Shown here piece by piece: positions 39,296 through 45,928 of a stretch of 64,000 nt of DNA. The stretch lies in contig CALVUF010000002.1 of assembly GCA_944363525.1 (NCBI GenBank), forward strand, positions 1 to 64,000, given 5' to 3'. Within the stretch, counting starts at the first letter, position 1; the number at the start of each line of letters is the position of its first letter. The stretch is from an uncultured Bacilli bacterium (GTDB lineage Bacteria > Bacillota_I > Bacilli_A > RFN20 > CAG-826). The notes under the pieces were generated by a model. The model was not told where the DNA came from, did no database searches, and saw only the letters and a program-made list of their open reading frames with translations. A program made the position numbers and the translations under genes.

Positions 39296-40230
39296 CAGTA
39301 ACATCCTCCTTCGACTTTCTCATATCCTTCCGGCTTGGTATAGGGATGGATCCAAGCCGAATTGATCCATTTCTTGACGTAAGGGCGGTTCTCCCACCGT
39401 TTGCCGATCAATCCGAATAACGTCATGGTCGCCCCACCGGTTTGAATCGCCTGCTTCCCCATTTGCTTAGCCTTGATGGCGAGGAAACTCCCATAAGCCC
39501 CGGCCCCGACTAATAGGATATCGAAGTCGACTCGTTCCATCGCCTCTTCCAATAGTTCCAAACTCCGAAAGAAAGACGGGATGACCGGGACGACGGTGCC
39601 TAAGGTCTGAGGGCAATTGAGCACGGTCAAAGCGAATTCCGGCAAAATGTCATCGTTGTCCTCAAAGAGCAATTTTCTCCGTTCATACTGGAATTCGATC
39701 TCCTCCGAATAAGGGGAGATGACCAATACCTTCTTGCCTTTCAAAGCCTTAGTCCAAGTTCCCAACAAGGGTTCAATGCCTTGGTTAAGGATCGGCAAGG
39801 CCGAGGGACAGTATTTCTTATGGAAGTAATCCTCCATATGGATTCCCGATATCCCGAGGTAATCGACGTATTTCAATAACTTCAGCAATTGATCCCCGTA
39901 TTCTTGAAGATGCTTGGAATCGGTCGGGTAATAACCGGCATTGTTCTTCATCGAATAACGGACCGATTCTTTGTAATCCTTGGCTAAGCCCAGCTCAATC
40001 TTCTCGTGATTATTCAAGCAGGAAAGTTCAACCGCCCCGAAGCGGATGGCGCAGAAGCTTTTTCCGGATAAAATCGCTTTCTCCAAAGTGTCGGAAGTCG
40101 ATTCGACGCTGAAGCCCTTATACCCGTTGAAGCGCTTGATCTTCTTCGGCTGATGGTCGATCCGCTGCTTGATCACCCATGGGGCGTTGCGGACGAAGTA
40201 ACGGATATAAGTGGCTTTGCCCATACTCAC
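39292..40230 (-). CDS. GT-D fold glycosyltransferase (DUF1792-like)
   Basis: 312 residues; GTG 40230 overlaps the ABC ATPase stop, and ATG 40224 two codons later is the alternative start. CAIRFGAVELSCL (about 60-72) is the GxxE-type N-terminal motif of the GT-D/DUF1792 family first described for Gram-positive serine-rich-repeat glycosylation. The GKKVLVISPYSEEIEFQ and DFDILLVGAGAYGSFLA blocks form the Rossmann-like core and the C-terminal TGGATMTLFGLIGKRW is typical. It is part of a five-gene overlapping operon. Confidence 0.85.
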   Translation of the reverse strand: MSMGKATYIRYFVRNAPWVIKQRIDHQPKKIKRFNGYKGFSVESTSDTLEKAILSGKSFCAIRFGAVELSCLNNHEKIELGLAKDYKESVRYSMKNNAGYYPTDSKHLQEYGDQLLKLLKYVDYLGISGIHMEDYFHKKYCPSALPILNQGIEPLLGTWTKALKGKKVLVISPYSEEIEFQYERRKLLFEDNDDILPEFALTVLNCPQTLGTVVPVIPSFFRSLELLEEAMERVDFDILLVGAGAYGSFLAIKAKQMGKQAIQTGGATMTLFGLIGKRWENRPYVKKWINSAWIHPYTKPEGYEKVEGGCYW

Positions 40231-40931
40231 CAGCTGATCTCGGCCGGATCCTTGGGATCGGCGTTTTGCTCAATCGAGGCGATTTTCCCATCGGCTAAGC
40301 GGATGACCTTATCGGCGCAGTCGGCGATCTTGGCGTTGTGGGTCACGACGATGAGGGTCTTATGCATTTCCCGGCTCACTTCCTTCAACAAGGAGACGAT
40401 GGTCCCGCCGGTTTTCGAATCGAGGGCCCCGGTTGGCTCATCGGCCAATAAAAGGCGCGGGTTCTTAACCAAAGCCCGGGCGATGGAAACCCGTTGCTGC
40501 TCGCCCCCGCTTAGTTCGCTTGGGAAATTGCCGGCCCGTTTGCTTAAGCCGACCTTTTCCAAAACCGACAAAGAATCGAGGGGATCTTTGGCGACCGAGG
40601 CAGCCAACAAGACGTTCTCATAAGCCGTCAAGTCAGCCATCAGGTTATAGAATTGGAAGACGAAGCCGATGTCCTGCCGGCGGAATAACTGCAATTGCTT
40701 ATCGGTGAACTCAGTCGCGTTCTTGTCGTAGACCCAATATTCCCCCGAGGTGGCTTTATCCATCCCACCAAGAATATTCAAAAGGGTTGATTTGCCGGCC
40801 CCCGAGGCCCCGAGGATGACGACGAATTCCCCTTCCTCCGCGGTGAAGCTGACCCCATCGAGGGCAAGGACTTCGTTCTCTTTCCCCTGGTTATAGACCT
40901 TCCGGAGGTCCTTAACCTTAATCGAGGTCAT
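40227..40931 (-). CDS. ABC transporter ATP-binding protein, MacB/LolD type
   Basis: 234 residues, complete NBD: Walker A GASGAGKSTLLNILGG (41-56), Q-loop in VFQFYNLMADLTAYENV, signature LSGGEQQRVSIARAL near 139, Walker B LLLADEPTGALDS near 157, H-loop VVTHNAK. The LADEPTGALD form is that of the MacB/YtrE/LolD group, which works with FtsX-like permeases; no such permease is beside it. Its neighbours are a two-helix protein (ATGA overlap upstream) and the GT-D transferase, so a role in envelope or glycan export is possible. Confidence 0.93.
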   Translation of the reverse strand: MTSIKVKDLRKVYNQGKENEVLALDGVSFTAEEGEFVVILGASGAGKSTLLNILGGMDKATSGEYWVYDKNATEFTDKQLQLFRRQDIGFVFQFYNLMADLTAYENVLLAASVAKDPLDSLSVLEKVGLSKRAGNFPSELSGGEQQRVSIARALVKNPRLLLADEPTGALDSKTGGTIVSLLKEVSREMHKTLIVVTHNAKIADCADKVIRLADGKIASIEQNADPKDPAEISW

Positions 40932-41299
40932 TGCTTATCCTCCGAATAGGCCGGGTCTTTCTTTTGGTAATGACGGCCGATATAGAAAGCCAATAAGCCA
41001 ACTAAGCAAAGCAAGGCAAAGAGGCCAAGCAACACATAGCAGATGATCAAGATGATCGGGTAAATGGTCCCGGTCGGGTTCTGACTTTGGAGGATGGCGA
41101 AAACCAAGGCCGCCAGTCCTGATAAAACCAATCCGGTCGGTCCATAACGGAGCCCTAAAGCCGCGAGTCGGGAATAGAAATAAATCTGCTTCCGATAGTA
41201 GTCCAAAGGCTTCTTGGGCGAAGGCTGTTTCTTCGCCGGCTCATTGATTTTCTCGGCCGTGACCTCGACCTCGACGATGTTGTCTTTGTCTTCGTTCAT
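40928..41299 (-). CDS. Two-helix membrane protein leading the ABC/polysaccharide operon
   Basis: 123 residues from ATG 41299. Residues 1-35 are acidic then basic and soluble. Two membrane helices occupy about 54-72 and 78-102, and the C-terminus is charged (YQKKDPAYSEDKQ). It overlaps the ABC ATPase by 4 bases, so it may be an accessory membrane subunit. Promoter TTGCCA-17-GATAAT lies at 41316-41344 with an inverted repeat in the spacer. No family recognised. Confidence 0.7.
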   Translation of the reverse strand: MNEDKDNIVEVEVTAEKINEPAKKQPSPKKPLDYYRKQIYFYSRLAALGLRYGPTGLVLSGLAALVFAILQSQNPTGTIYPIILIICYVLLGLFALLCLVGLLAFYIGRHYQKKDPAYSEDKQ

Positions 41300-41315
41300 G
41301 TTCGAAACCTCGCTA

Positions 41316-41364
41316 ATTATCCCCTTTAAGGGGATGGATGGCAACCCTACCCCATAAAGGGTAG
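41316..41364 (-). promoter_or_regulatory. Promoter with two related inverted repeats, ABC/polysaccharide operon
   Basis: Minus strand: -35 TTGCCA (41339-41344), 17-base spacer, -10 GATAAT (41316-41321). CCCCTTTAAGGGG (41321-41333) is a perfect inverted repeat filling the spacer. A similar CCCCATAAAGGG (41350-41361), within CTACCC...GGGTAG arms (41347-41364), lies just above the -35. Both look like sites for one repressor. Confidence 0.65.
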
Positions 41365-41420
41365 CAATTTCTACCAAGAAACGGGGTTTTCGCAAGGAAA
41401 GAGGACGATTTCGGCAAATT

Positions 41421-41452
41421 AAGCAAAAATAAAAGAGGGCCCGAAGGCCCTC
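41421..41452 (-). terminator. Intrinsic terminator of the flavodiiron gene
   Basis: Minus strand GAGGGCC-TTCG-GGCCCTC (41435-41452) followed by TTTTATTTTT, immediately after the stop at 41459. Confidence 0.9.
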
Positions 41453-41458
41453 GATTAA

Positions 41459-43318
41459 TCAGATTAGGACTTTCTCGAAATCCGACGCCCCGTGTTTGCA
41501 TAAGGGGCAGACGAAATCGGGTGGTAAGGTCTCGCCAACGTAGGTATAGCCGCAGATCTTGCACCGCCAGGCGACCTTCTTGCCTTCCCCAGTCGACGGC
41601 AAGGCGGCCGGTTTAATGTGGGCGAAGTAATAGGCATAGGTTAACGAGGCATCGTTATTCAAAGTCTTGGCTTCGGTTAACTCGGCGATAAATAAGACGT
41701 GGTTGCCGCAGTCGATGGTCTCTTTGACTTTGCAGGAGAAATAAGCGTTGCTCATCTCGGTCAAAGCCAAGAGCCCATTGGAAGTCCGGGTCAGGATATT
41801 TTCAATCCCCTCCATCTTATTGACGTCTTTCCCTGACTGGAAGCCGAACCGCTTGATCAACTCGTAATCAGTATTTTCGGTTAAAACCGAGATATTGAAT
41901 ATTCCAGTCTCCTTGATTGTCTTGGCCGAGTAGTTGGCTTTGTTGACCGAGAGCATGACCAAGTTCGGCTGATCGCTGACTTGGAAGAAGGAATTATTGA
42001 TCGAGGCGTTGTCATGGCCGTTCTTGTCTTTCGAGATCAAGGCGAATAGCCCATAAGAGAGTTTGAACATGGCCGAGGGTTCGACGACATTGGCCTTAAC
42101 CTCTTCGACTTCGCCACGGATCGAGGCGACGACCGCTTCGGCGATGGCGTCGAGTTGGGCCAGTTGGTTTTCCTTCAAAGTCGAGGCCAAGGTCAAGGAG
42201 GCATCAAGGAAGGTCGAGCCCGGGAGCCCCTCGAGGATCTTCTTCATCCCCGATTTGGCCATCGGGGCCCAGGAGCCATTCTCGATGAAGGCATAAGTCC
42301 GGTTCCGGATCTTGTGGTTAGCTAAATCATGGAGGAAGTCTTCCATCTTGACGAAGACCCCGGCGTTATAGGTCGTGGCGGCCAAAACAATGGTCTTGAC
42401 CCGGAAGGCCTCGGCGATCAAATAGGAAGCATCGGTCTTCGAAACATCGTACATGACGAGGTTCTTAACCCCTTTAGCCGCCAATTTGGAGGCGAGGACA
42501 TCGGCGCAATTCGCGGTCCCGCCATAAACCGATGAATAGGCGATCATGACCCCATCTTTATCTTCCGGAGTATAGGAAGCCCACGCCAAATAGGGGTTGA
42601 TGATGTAATTGAGGTTGCCCTGATACACCGGCCCATGCAGCGGGCAGATGGTCTTGATCTCGATGGTGGCGGCTTTCTTTAGGACCGCTAGAACCTGGTC
42701 GCCATATTTCCCGACGATGTTGGTGTAGTAACGGCGGGCCTCATCGAGATAAAGCCGGTCGAAATTGCTGGCATCGGCGAAGATGTTGCCGGATAAAGCG
42801 CCAAAGGTCCCAAAGGCGTCGGCCGAAAATAAGACCTTCTCCGTTAATTCATAGGTCATCATGACTTCCGGCCAGTGGACCATCGGAGCCATGACGAAGG
42901 TAAAGGTGTGTTGACCAATCGAAAGCTTGTCGCCTTCCTTGACGATGAGCAATTTGCTCTCGTCGATACCCGGGAAGAAGTTGAGGAGGAACTTCTTGCT
43001 CATGGCGTTGACCACGACCGTGACCTCGGGGTGGCGGCGGACCAACTCGCCGATATTGGCGGCATGGTCCGGCTCCATATGGTCGACGATCAGATAATCG
43101 AGCGGCCGGCCATTGAGCAAGAAATCGATGTTTTCATAGAAGACATCGCTGACCGAGCGGTCGACGGTGTCGAGGACGCAGGTCTTCTCATCGAGATAGA
43201 GATAAGAGTTGTAGCTGACCCCATTGGTCAACGGATAGACGTTCTCAAACAAATGGATTCGCCGATCGGAAGCCCCGATGTAATAGAACCCATCGCTGAT
43301 TTTGGTTTCGTTGTGCAT
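41459..43318 (-). CDS. Flavodiiron protein with flavin-reductase-like and rubredoxin domains
   Basis: 619 residues, four domains in one chain. Residues 1-245 are the metallo-beta-lactamase diiron domain with His80-x-Glu82-x-Asp84-His85 (HMEPDH), His in MVHWPE near 147 and Asp in FSADAFG. About 250-395 is a flavodoxin domain (IAYSSVYGGTANCADVLASK). About 410-570 is a flavin reductase-like FMN domain (SKDKNGHDNASINNSFFQVS). The C-terminus is rubredoxin with paired CxxC (WRCKICGYTYVG ... FVCPLCKHGA). Such enzymes reduce O2 or NO with NAD(P)H, protecting anaerobes. AAGGAG lies 10 bases before the ATG. A 17-bp palindrome upstream (43387-43403) is a candidate regulatory site. Confidence 0.95.
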   Translation of the reverse strand: MHNETKISDGFYYIGASDRRIHLFENVYPLTNGVSYNSYLYLDEKTCVLDTVDRSVSDVFYENIDFLLNGRPLDYLIVDHMEPDHAANIGELVRRHPEVTVVVNAMSKKFLLNFFPGIDESKLLIVKEGDKLSIGQHTFTFVMAPMVHWPEVMMTYELTEKVLFSADAFGTFGALSGNIFADASNFDRLYLDEARRYYTNIVGKYGDQVLAVLKKAATIEIKTICPLHGPVYQGNLNYIINPYLAWASYTPEDKDGVMIAYSSVYGGTANCADVLASKLAAKGVKNLVMYDVSKTDASYLIAEAFRVKTIVLAATTYNAGVFVKMEDFLHDLANHKIRNRTYAFIENGSWAPMAKSGMKKILEGLPGSTFLDASLTLASTLKENQLAQLDAIAEAVVASIRGEVEEVKANVVEPSAMFKLSYGLFALISKDKNGHDNASINNSFFQVSDQPNLVMLSVNKANYSAKTIKETGIFNISVLTENTDYELIKRFGFQSGKDVNKMEGIENILTRTSNGLLALTEMSNAYFSCKVKETIDCGNHVLFIAELTEAKTLNNDASLTYAYYFAHIKPAALPSTGEGKKVAWRCKICGYTYVGETLPPDFVCPLCKHGASDFEKVLI

Positions 43319-43348
43319 GTTGCATTCGCTCCTTTTTTAGGCGGGTTT

Positions 43349-43354
43349 ATTCTA
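43349..43354 (-). promoter_or_regulatory. -10 box of the flavodiiron gene
   Basis: TAGAAT on the minus strand, 30 bases before ATG 43318. A -35 element is not clear. Confidence 0.45.
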
Positions 43355-43386
43355 AGGCAAACAACGGGCAAAAAGAAGCGATGTGC

Positions 43387-43403
43387 TTGGTCTAATAGAC
43401 CAA
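43387..43403. promoter_or_regulatory. 17-bp palindromic operator candidate (copy 2)
   Basis: TTGGTCTAATAGACCAA: perfect 8-base arms around one A, 69 bases above the flavodiiron start. It differs from the palindrome at 5971-5987 only by compensating changes in the arms and at the centre. Confidence 0.6.
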
Positions 43404-43482
43404 ACAAACAAATGTACACTTTTTGGTGTTTTGTCCATCAATACCCTTGTTTAGAATTGAACAAATGCCAAGCAAAAGAGGC

Positions 43483-43510
43483 TTGCAATCGAAACTTTTT
43501 TGAGTAAAAT
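43483..43510 (+). promoter_or_regulatory. Promoter of the linear amide hydrolase gene
   Basis: TTGCAA (43483-43488), 16-base spacer, TAAAAT (43505-43510). CGGCCACCGGCCA follows, then AGGAGG as ribosome-binding site for ATG 43540. Confidence 0.6.
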
Positions 43511-43539
43511 CGGCCACCGGCCACTAGGAGGCAAACAAA

Positions 43540-44760
43540 ATGAAATTAGTGAGCAAGATATGCATTGGGGTCGGAGCCGGCGTCGTCGGCCTCGCCTTAG
43601 TCGGGGCTGGGACCGTCTATGGCATCTGGCATAACGAGATCAATTCGATGGTCTCGATCAAGAAAGTCATCGAGGCCCATCCCGATAACTACGCCGGCAA
43701 CGTCTACATGATGGAGATGGATGGCGGCTTCTACTTCGATGATTTCCTTGCGCAAGGCGGGGTCAGCAATGACGGCGACCTCATCGACTTCATCGTCGGC
43801 AACATCACCAAAGGGCTATTCGAGGTCAATCTCAACCAACCGGAGATCGAAGTCGGCTGCTCTTCCTTCACCGCGATCAACGAGGAGAACAATCATCGCC
43901 TGTTTGGACGGAACTACGATTTCGCCGAGACCAATTCCTTAATCCTCAAGACCAATCCCAAGAACGGCCGCCACGCGACCATTTCCTCCGTCGACCTCCA
44001 ATTCCTTTCCTTAGACAAAGGAATCAACTCCTTATTAGATCGGGCGACCGCCATCGCGGCGGCCTACGCCCCATTAGATGGCATCAATGACGCCGGGGTC
44101 TCCTGCGGCATCTACATGTCCTACCAAGGCCCGGGCGACACCGCCGTCTCAACCAATCAGCAAACCGATAAGCCCGACCTCACCTCGACCACCATGCTCC
44201 GGCTCATCCTCGATTACGCCGATTCGGTCCAAGAAGCGGTCGAGCTGGTCCAACAATACGATTTCCATGACTCCGCCAATACCAGCTTCCATTACATGAT
44301 CGCCGATCAATCCGGAACCTCGGCCATCCTCGAATGGGTCAATGGAACCGACGATACCGACATCGACGGGACCAAACGGGAACTGAAGGTCTATTACAAC
44401 GATAAGGATTCAGTCTTAGGCGAGAAAGAAGGGCAGGACAAATTCCAATACATCACCAACTTCATCGTCACCCCCGATTACTACTCCGACGAAAAGGAGA
44501 TGAAAGGTTTGGACCGTTACCAATTCATCCAGGAAACCATCAACCCCGATGGGAACAATGCTGAAGGGAAGATGACCTATGACGAAGCCCTAGGGTTGCT
44601 TCAAAACCTCGGGCGCCGGAATTGGGATAAGCAAGACGACAAGAACAGCATCACCGTCTGGAGCGCACTCTACGACTTAACCGACCTCTCCCTTACTTGG
44701 GTCAGCAACGAGGAGTTCGACCAAGAAGGTTCGGTCTTCCATCTCTCCTTAAAAGACTAA
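43540..44760 (+). CDS. Membrane-anchored linear amide C-N hydrolase (Ntn family, C45/choloylglycine hydrolase-like)
   Basis: 406 residues. One N-terminal membrane helix (about 8-30) without a cleavage box anchors it outside the cell. EVGCSSF places Cys107 after Gly106, the position where acyltransferase-type Ntn zymogens cleave themselves to expose the nucleophile. GRNYDFAE, DGINDAGVSCGIYMSY and RLILDYADSVQEAVELV are further family blocks. Relatives hydrolyse bile-salt, penicillin or N-acyl amides; the substrate here is open. AGGAGG lies 7 bases before the ATG and a strong terminator follows. Confidence 0.83.
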   Translation: MKLVSKICIGVGAGVVGLALVGAGTVYGIWHNEINSMVSIKKVIEAHPDNYAGNVYMMEMDGGFYFDDFLAQGGVSNDGDLIDFIVGNITKGLFEVNLNQPEIEVGCSSFTAINEENNHRLFGRNYDFAETNSLILKTNPKNGRHATISSVDLQFLSLDKGINSLLDRATAIAAAYAPLDGINDAGVSCGIYMSYQGPGDTAVSTNQQTDKPDLTSTTMLRLILDYADSVQEAVELVQQYDFHDSANTSFHYMIADQSGTSAILEWVNGTDDTDIDGTKRELKVYYNDKDSVLGEKEGQDKFQYITNFIVTPDYYSDEKEMKGLDRYQFIQETINPDGNNAEGKMTYDEALGLLQNLGRRNWDKQDDKNSITVWSALYDLTDLSLTWVSNEEFDQEGSVFHLSLKD

Positions 44761-44767
44761 CCAATCC

Positions 44768-44798
44768 GCCTCTAGGTCAATCGCCTTAGAGGCTTTTT
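44768..44798 (+). terminator. Intrinsic terminator of the amide hydrolase gene
   Basis: GCCTCTA (44768-44774) and TAGAGGC (44787-44793) flank a 12-base loop and are followed by TTTTTG. It runs into the 3' end of the convergent acyltransferase gene. Confidence 0.88.
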
Positions 44799-45823
44799 GT
44801 ATCCATAAACTGTCTTTGTTTATGAACAAAATTCATGATTCGCGCAATCGTCAACGCCAAGATTAAGGAAAGACAAAGGACCACTAGGGGAATTATCCAA
44901 TCGCTGACCCATTTGGGATAAGCGATCCAATAACGTCCGATATCGACTAAAGAATACCCAAAGAGATGGTGATAGACATAAACATAGACCGAGCCATAAC
45001 GACCGAACCAAGCAAAGGGTCGGAATCGAGATTCTCCCCGATATCGAAGGGCCAACAAGAATAAACTTACCGCCGAGGGAATCCGGAAAACAATCGAGAT
45101 ATCGACCGTCCCGGCTAACAAACAACAGGTGGTCCAAAAGGCGCCTAAGAAAGCCAAAAACGCTGCAAGAAGCCAATATGTATTCAGTTTTTCGATCTTT
45201 GTCGCATATTTTGCCATCAAATTACCCAGCAAAGCAAAGGGGAGGCCGCCCCAAAGGAAGATCCCGGAGGCATGCCAATCGAACCAATCAGGTGGGATAG
45301 CGGCCGACTCATACATCTCGACCGCCATCTTCACCGCGACGAGCAACGGAATCGCAAAGTAGAACCACTTCCTACACTTTGGATATCGCTCAATCAAATA
45401 AAGGAAGGGATAGTTAAGCAGCAAAGCAATCAAGAACCAAAAATGGGAACATCGGAACACATCGAAGTCCATTAATAAAAACATTTTTAAATATGTTTGG
45501 TAATTCGTCAATTTATCAGCAAAGTCCACCAGCTGATCAGTCATGGCGGCCTCGCTGAGTGCAAAGACAACGAAGACCAAAAATCCGATCAAAGTCAGAA
45601 GCGAATTCCTTCTTAATCGGCGCAGTATTTTGCCTGCCTCCTCCGGCGAGGCACAGTAAGCGGAATACCCCTGAATAAGGAAGAAGACAATGACCCCCAT
45701 CGTCCCCAAGCTACCTATAATGTCCCCGAAGGGACCGGGGAATTGATAATGAGCCGAGACTACCCCGATGGCGAAAACGACCTTCAGGGCATCAAGCAAA
45801 TCATTTCGTTTCCTTGGCTCCAT
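44786..45823 (-). CDS. Acyltransferase 3 family membrane protein
   Basis: 345 residues with about ten membrane helices. It begins RKRNDLLDALKVVFAIGVVS and has H21 in VSAHYQFPGPFG, which is the first-helix histidine typical of OafA/acyltransferase 3 proteins. The rest is FFLIQGYSAYCAS, FRCSHFWFLIALLLNYPFLY and paired hydrophobic segments. These O-acetylate cell-surface sugars. A TAAAAT box (45833-45838) lies 9 bases before the ATG. It is monocistronic between two unrelated genes. Confidence 0.88.
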   Translation of the reverse strand: MEPRKRNDLLDALKVVFAIGVVSAHYQFPGPFGDIIGSLGTMGVIVFFLIQGYSAYCASPEEAGKILRRLRRNSLLTLIGFLVFVVFALSEAAMTDQLVDFADKLTNYQTYLKMFLLMDFDVFRCSHFWFLIALLLNYPFLYLIERYPKCRKWFYFAIPLLVAVKMAVEMYESAAIPPDWFDWHASGIFLWGGLPFALLGNLMAKYATKIEKLNTYWLLAAFLAFLGAFWTTCCLLAGTVDISIVFRIPSAVSLFLLALRYRGESRFRPFAWFGRYGSVYVYVYHHLFGYSLVDIGRYWIAYPKWVSDWIIPLVVLCLSLILALTIARIMNFVHKQRQFMDTKSL

Positions 45824-45928
45824 AGTCTCTTTATTTTACCTCATGCCCCTCCATCGCTAACTCCATGGCAAAAAAAGATTCTTTACCCCCTTGCGAACCA
45901 TTACCGATAAGGACAATATATTGCTGCT
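45824..45928. promoter_or_regulatory. Divergent leaderless promoters of the acyltransferase and GH3 genes
   Basis: Minus strand TAAAAT (45833-45838), 9 bases before ATG 45823. Plus strand TATATT (45917-45922), 6 bases before ATG 45929. No Shine-Dalgarno sequence for either. Confidence 0.55.

Noticed and set aside
41321..41364. Extra terminators after the flavodiiron gene
   Set aside because: The hairpins have no T tracts and straddle a good promoter, and a strong terminator already lies at 41421-41452.
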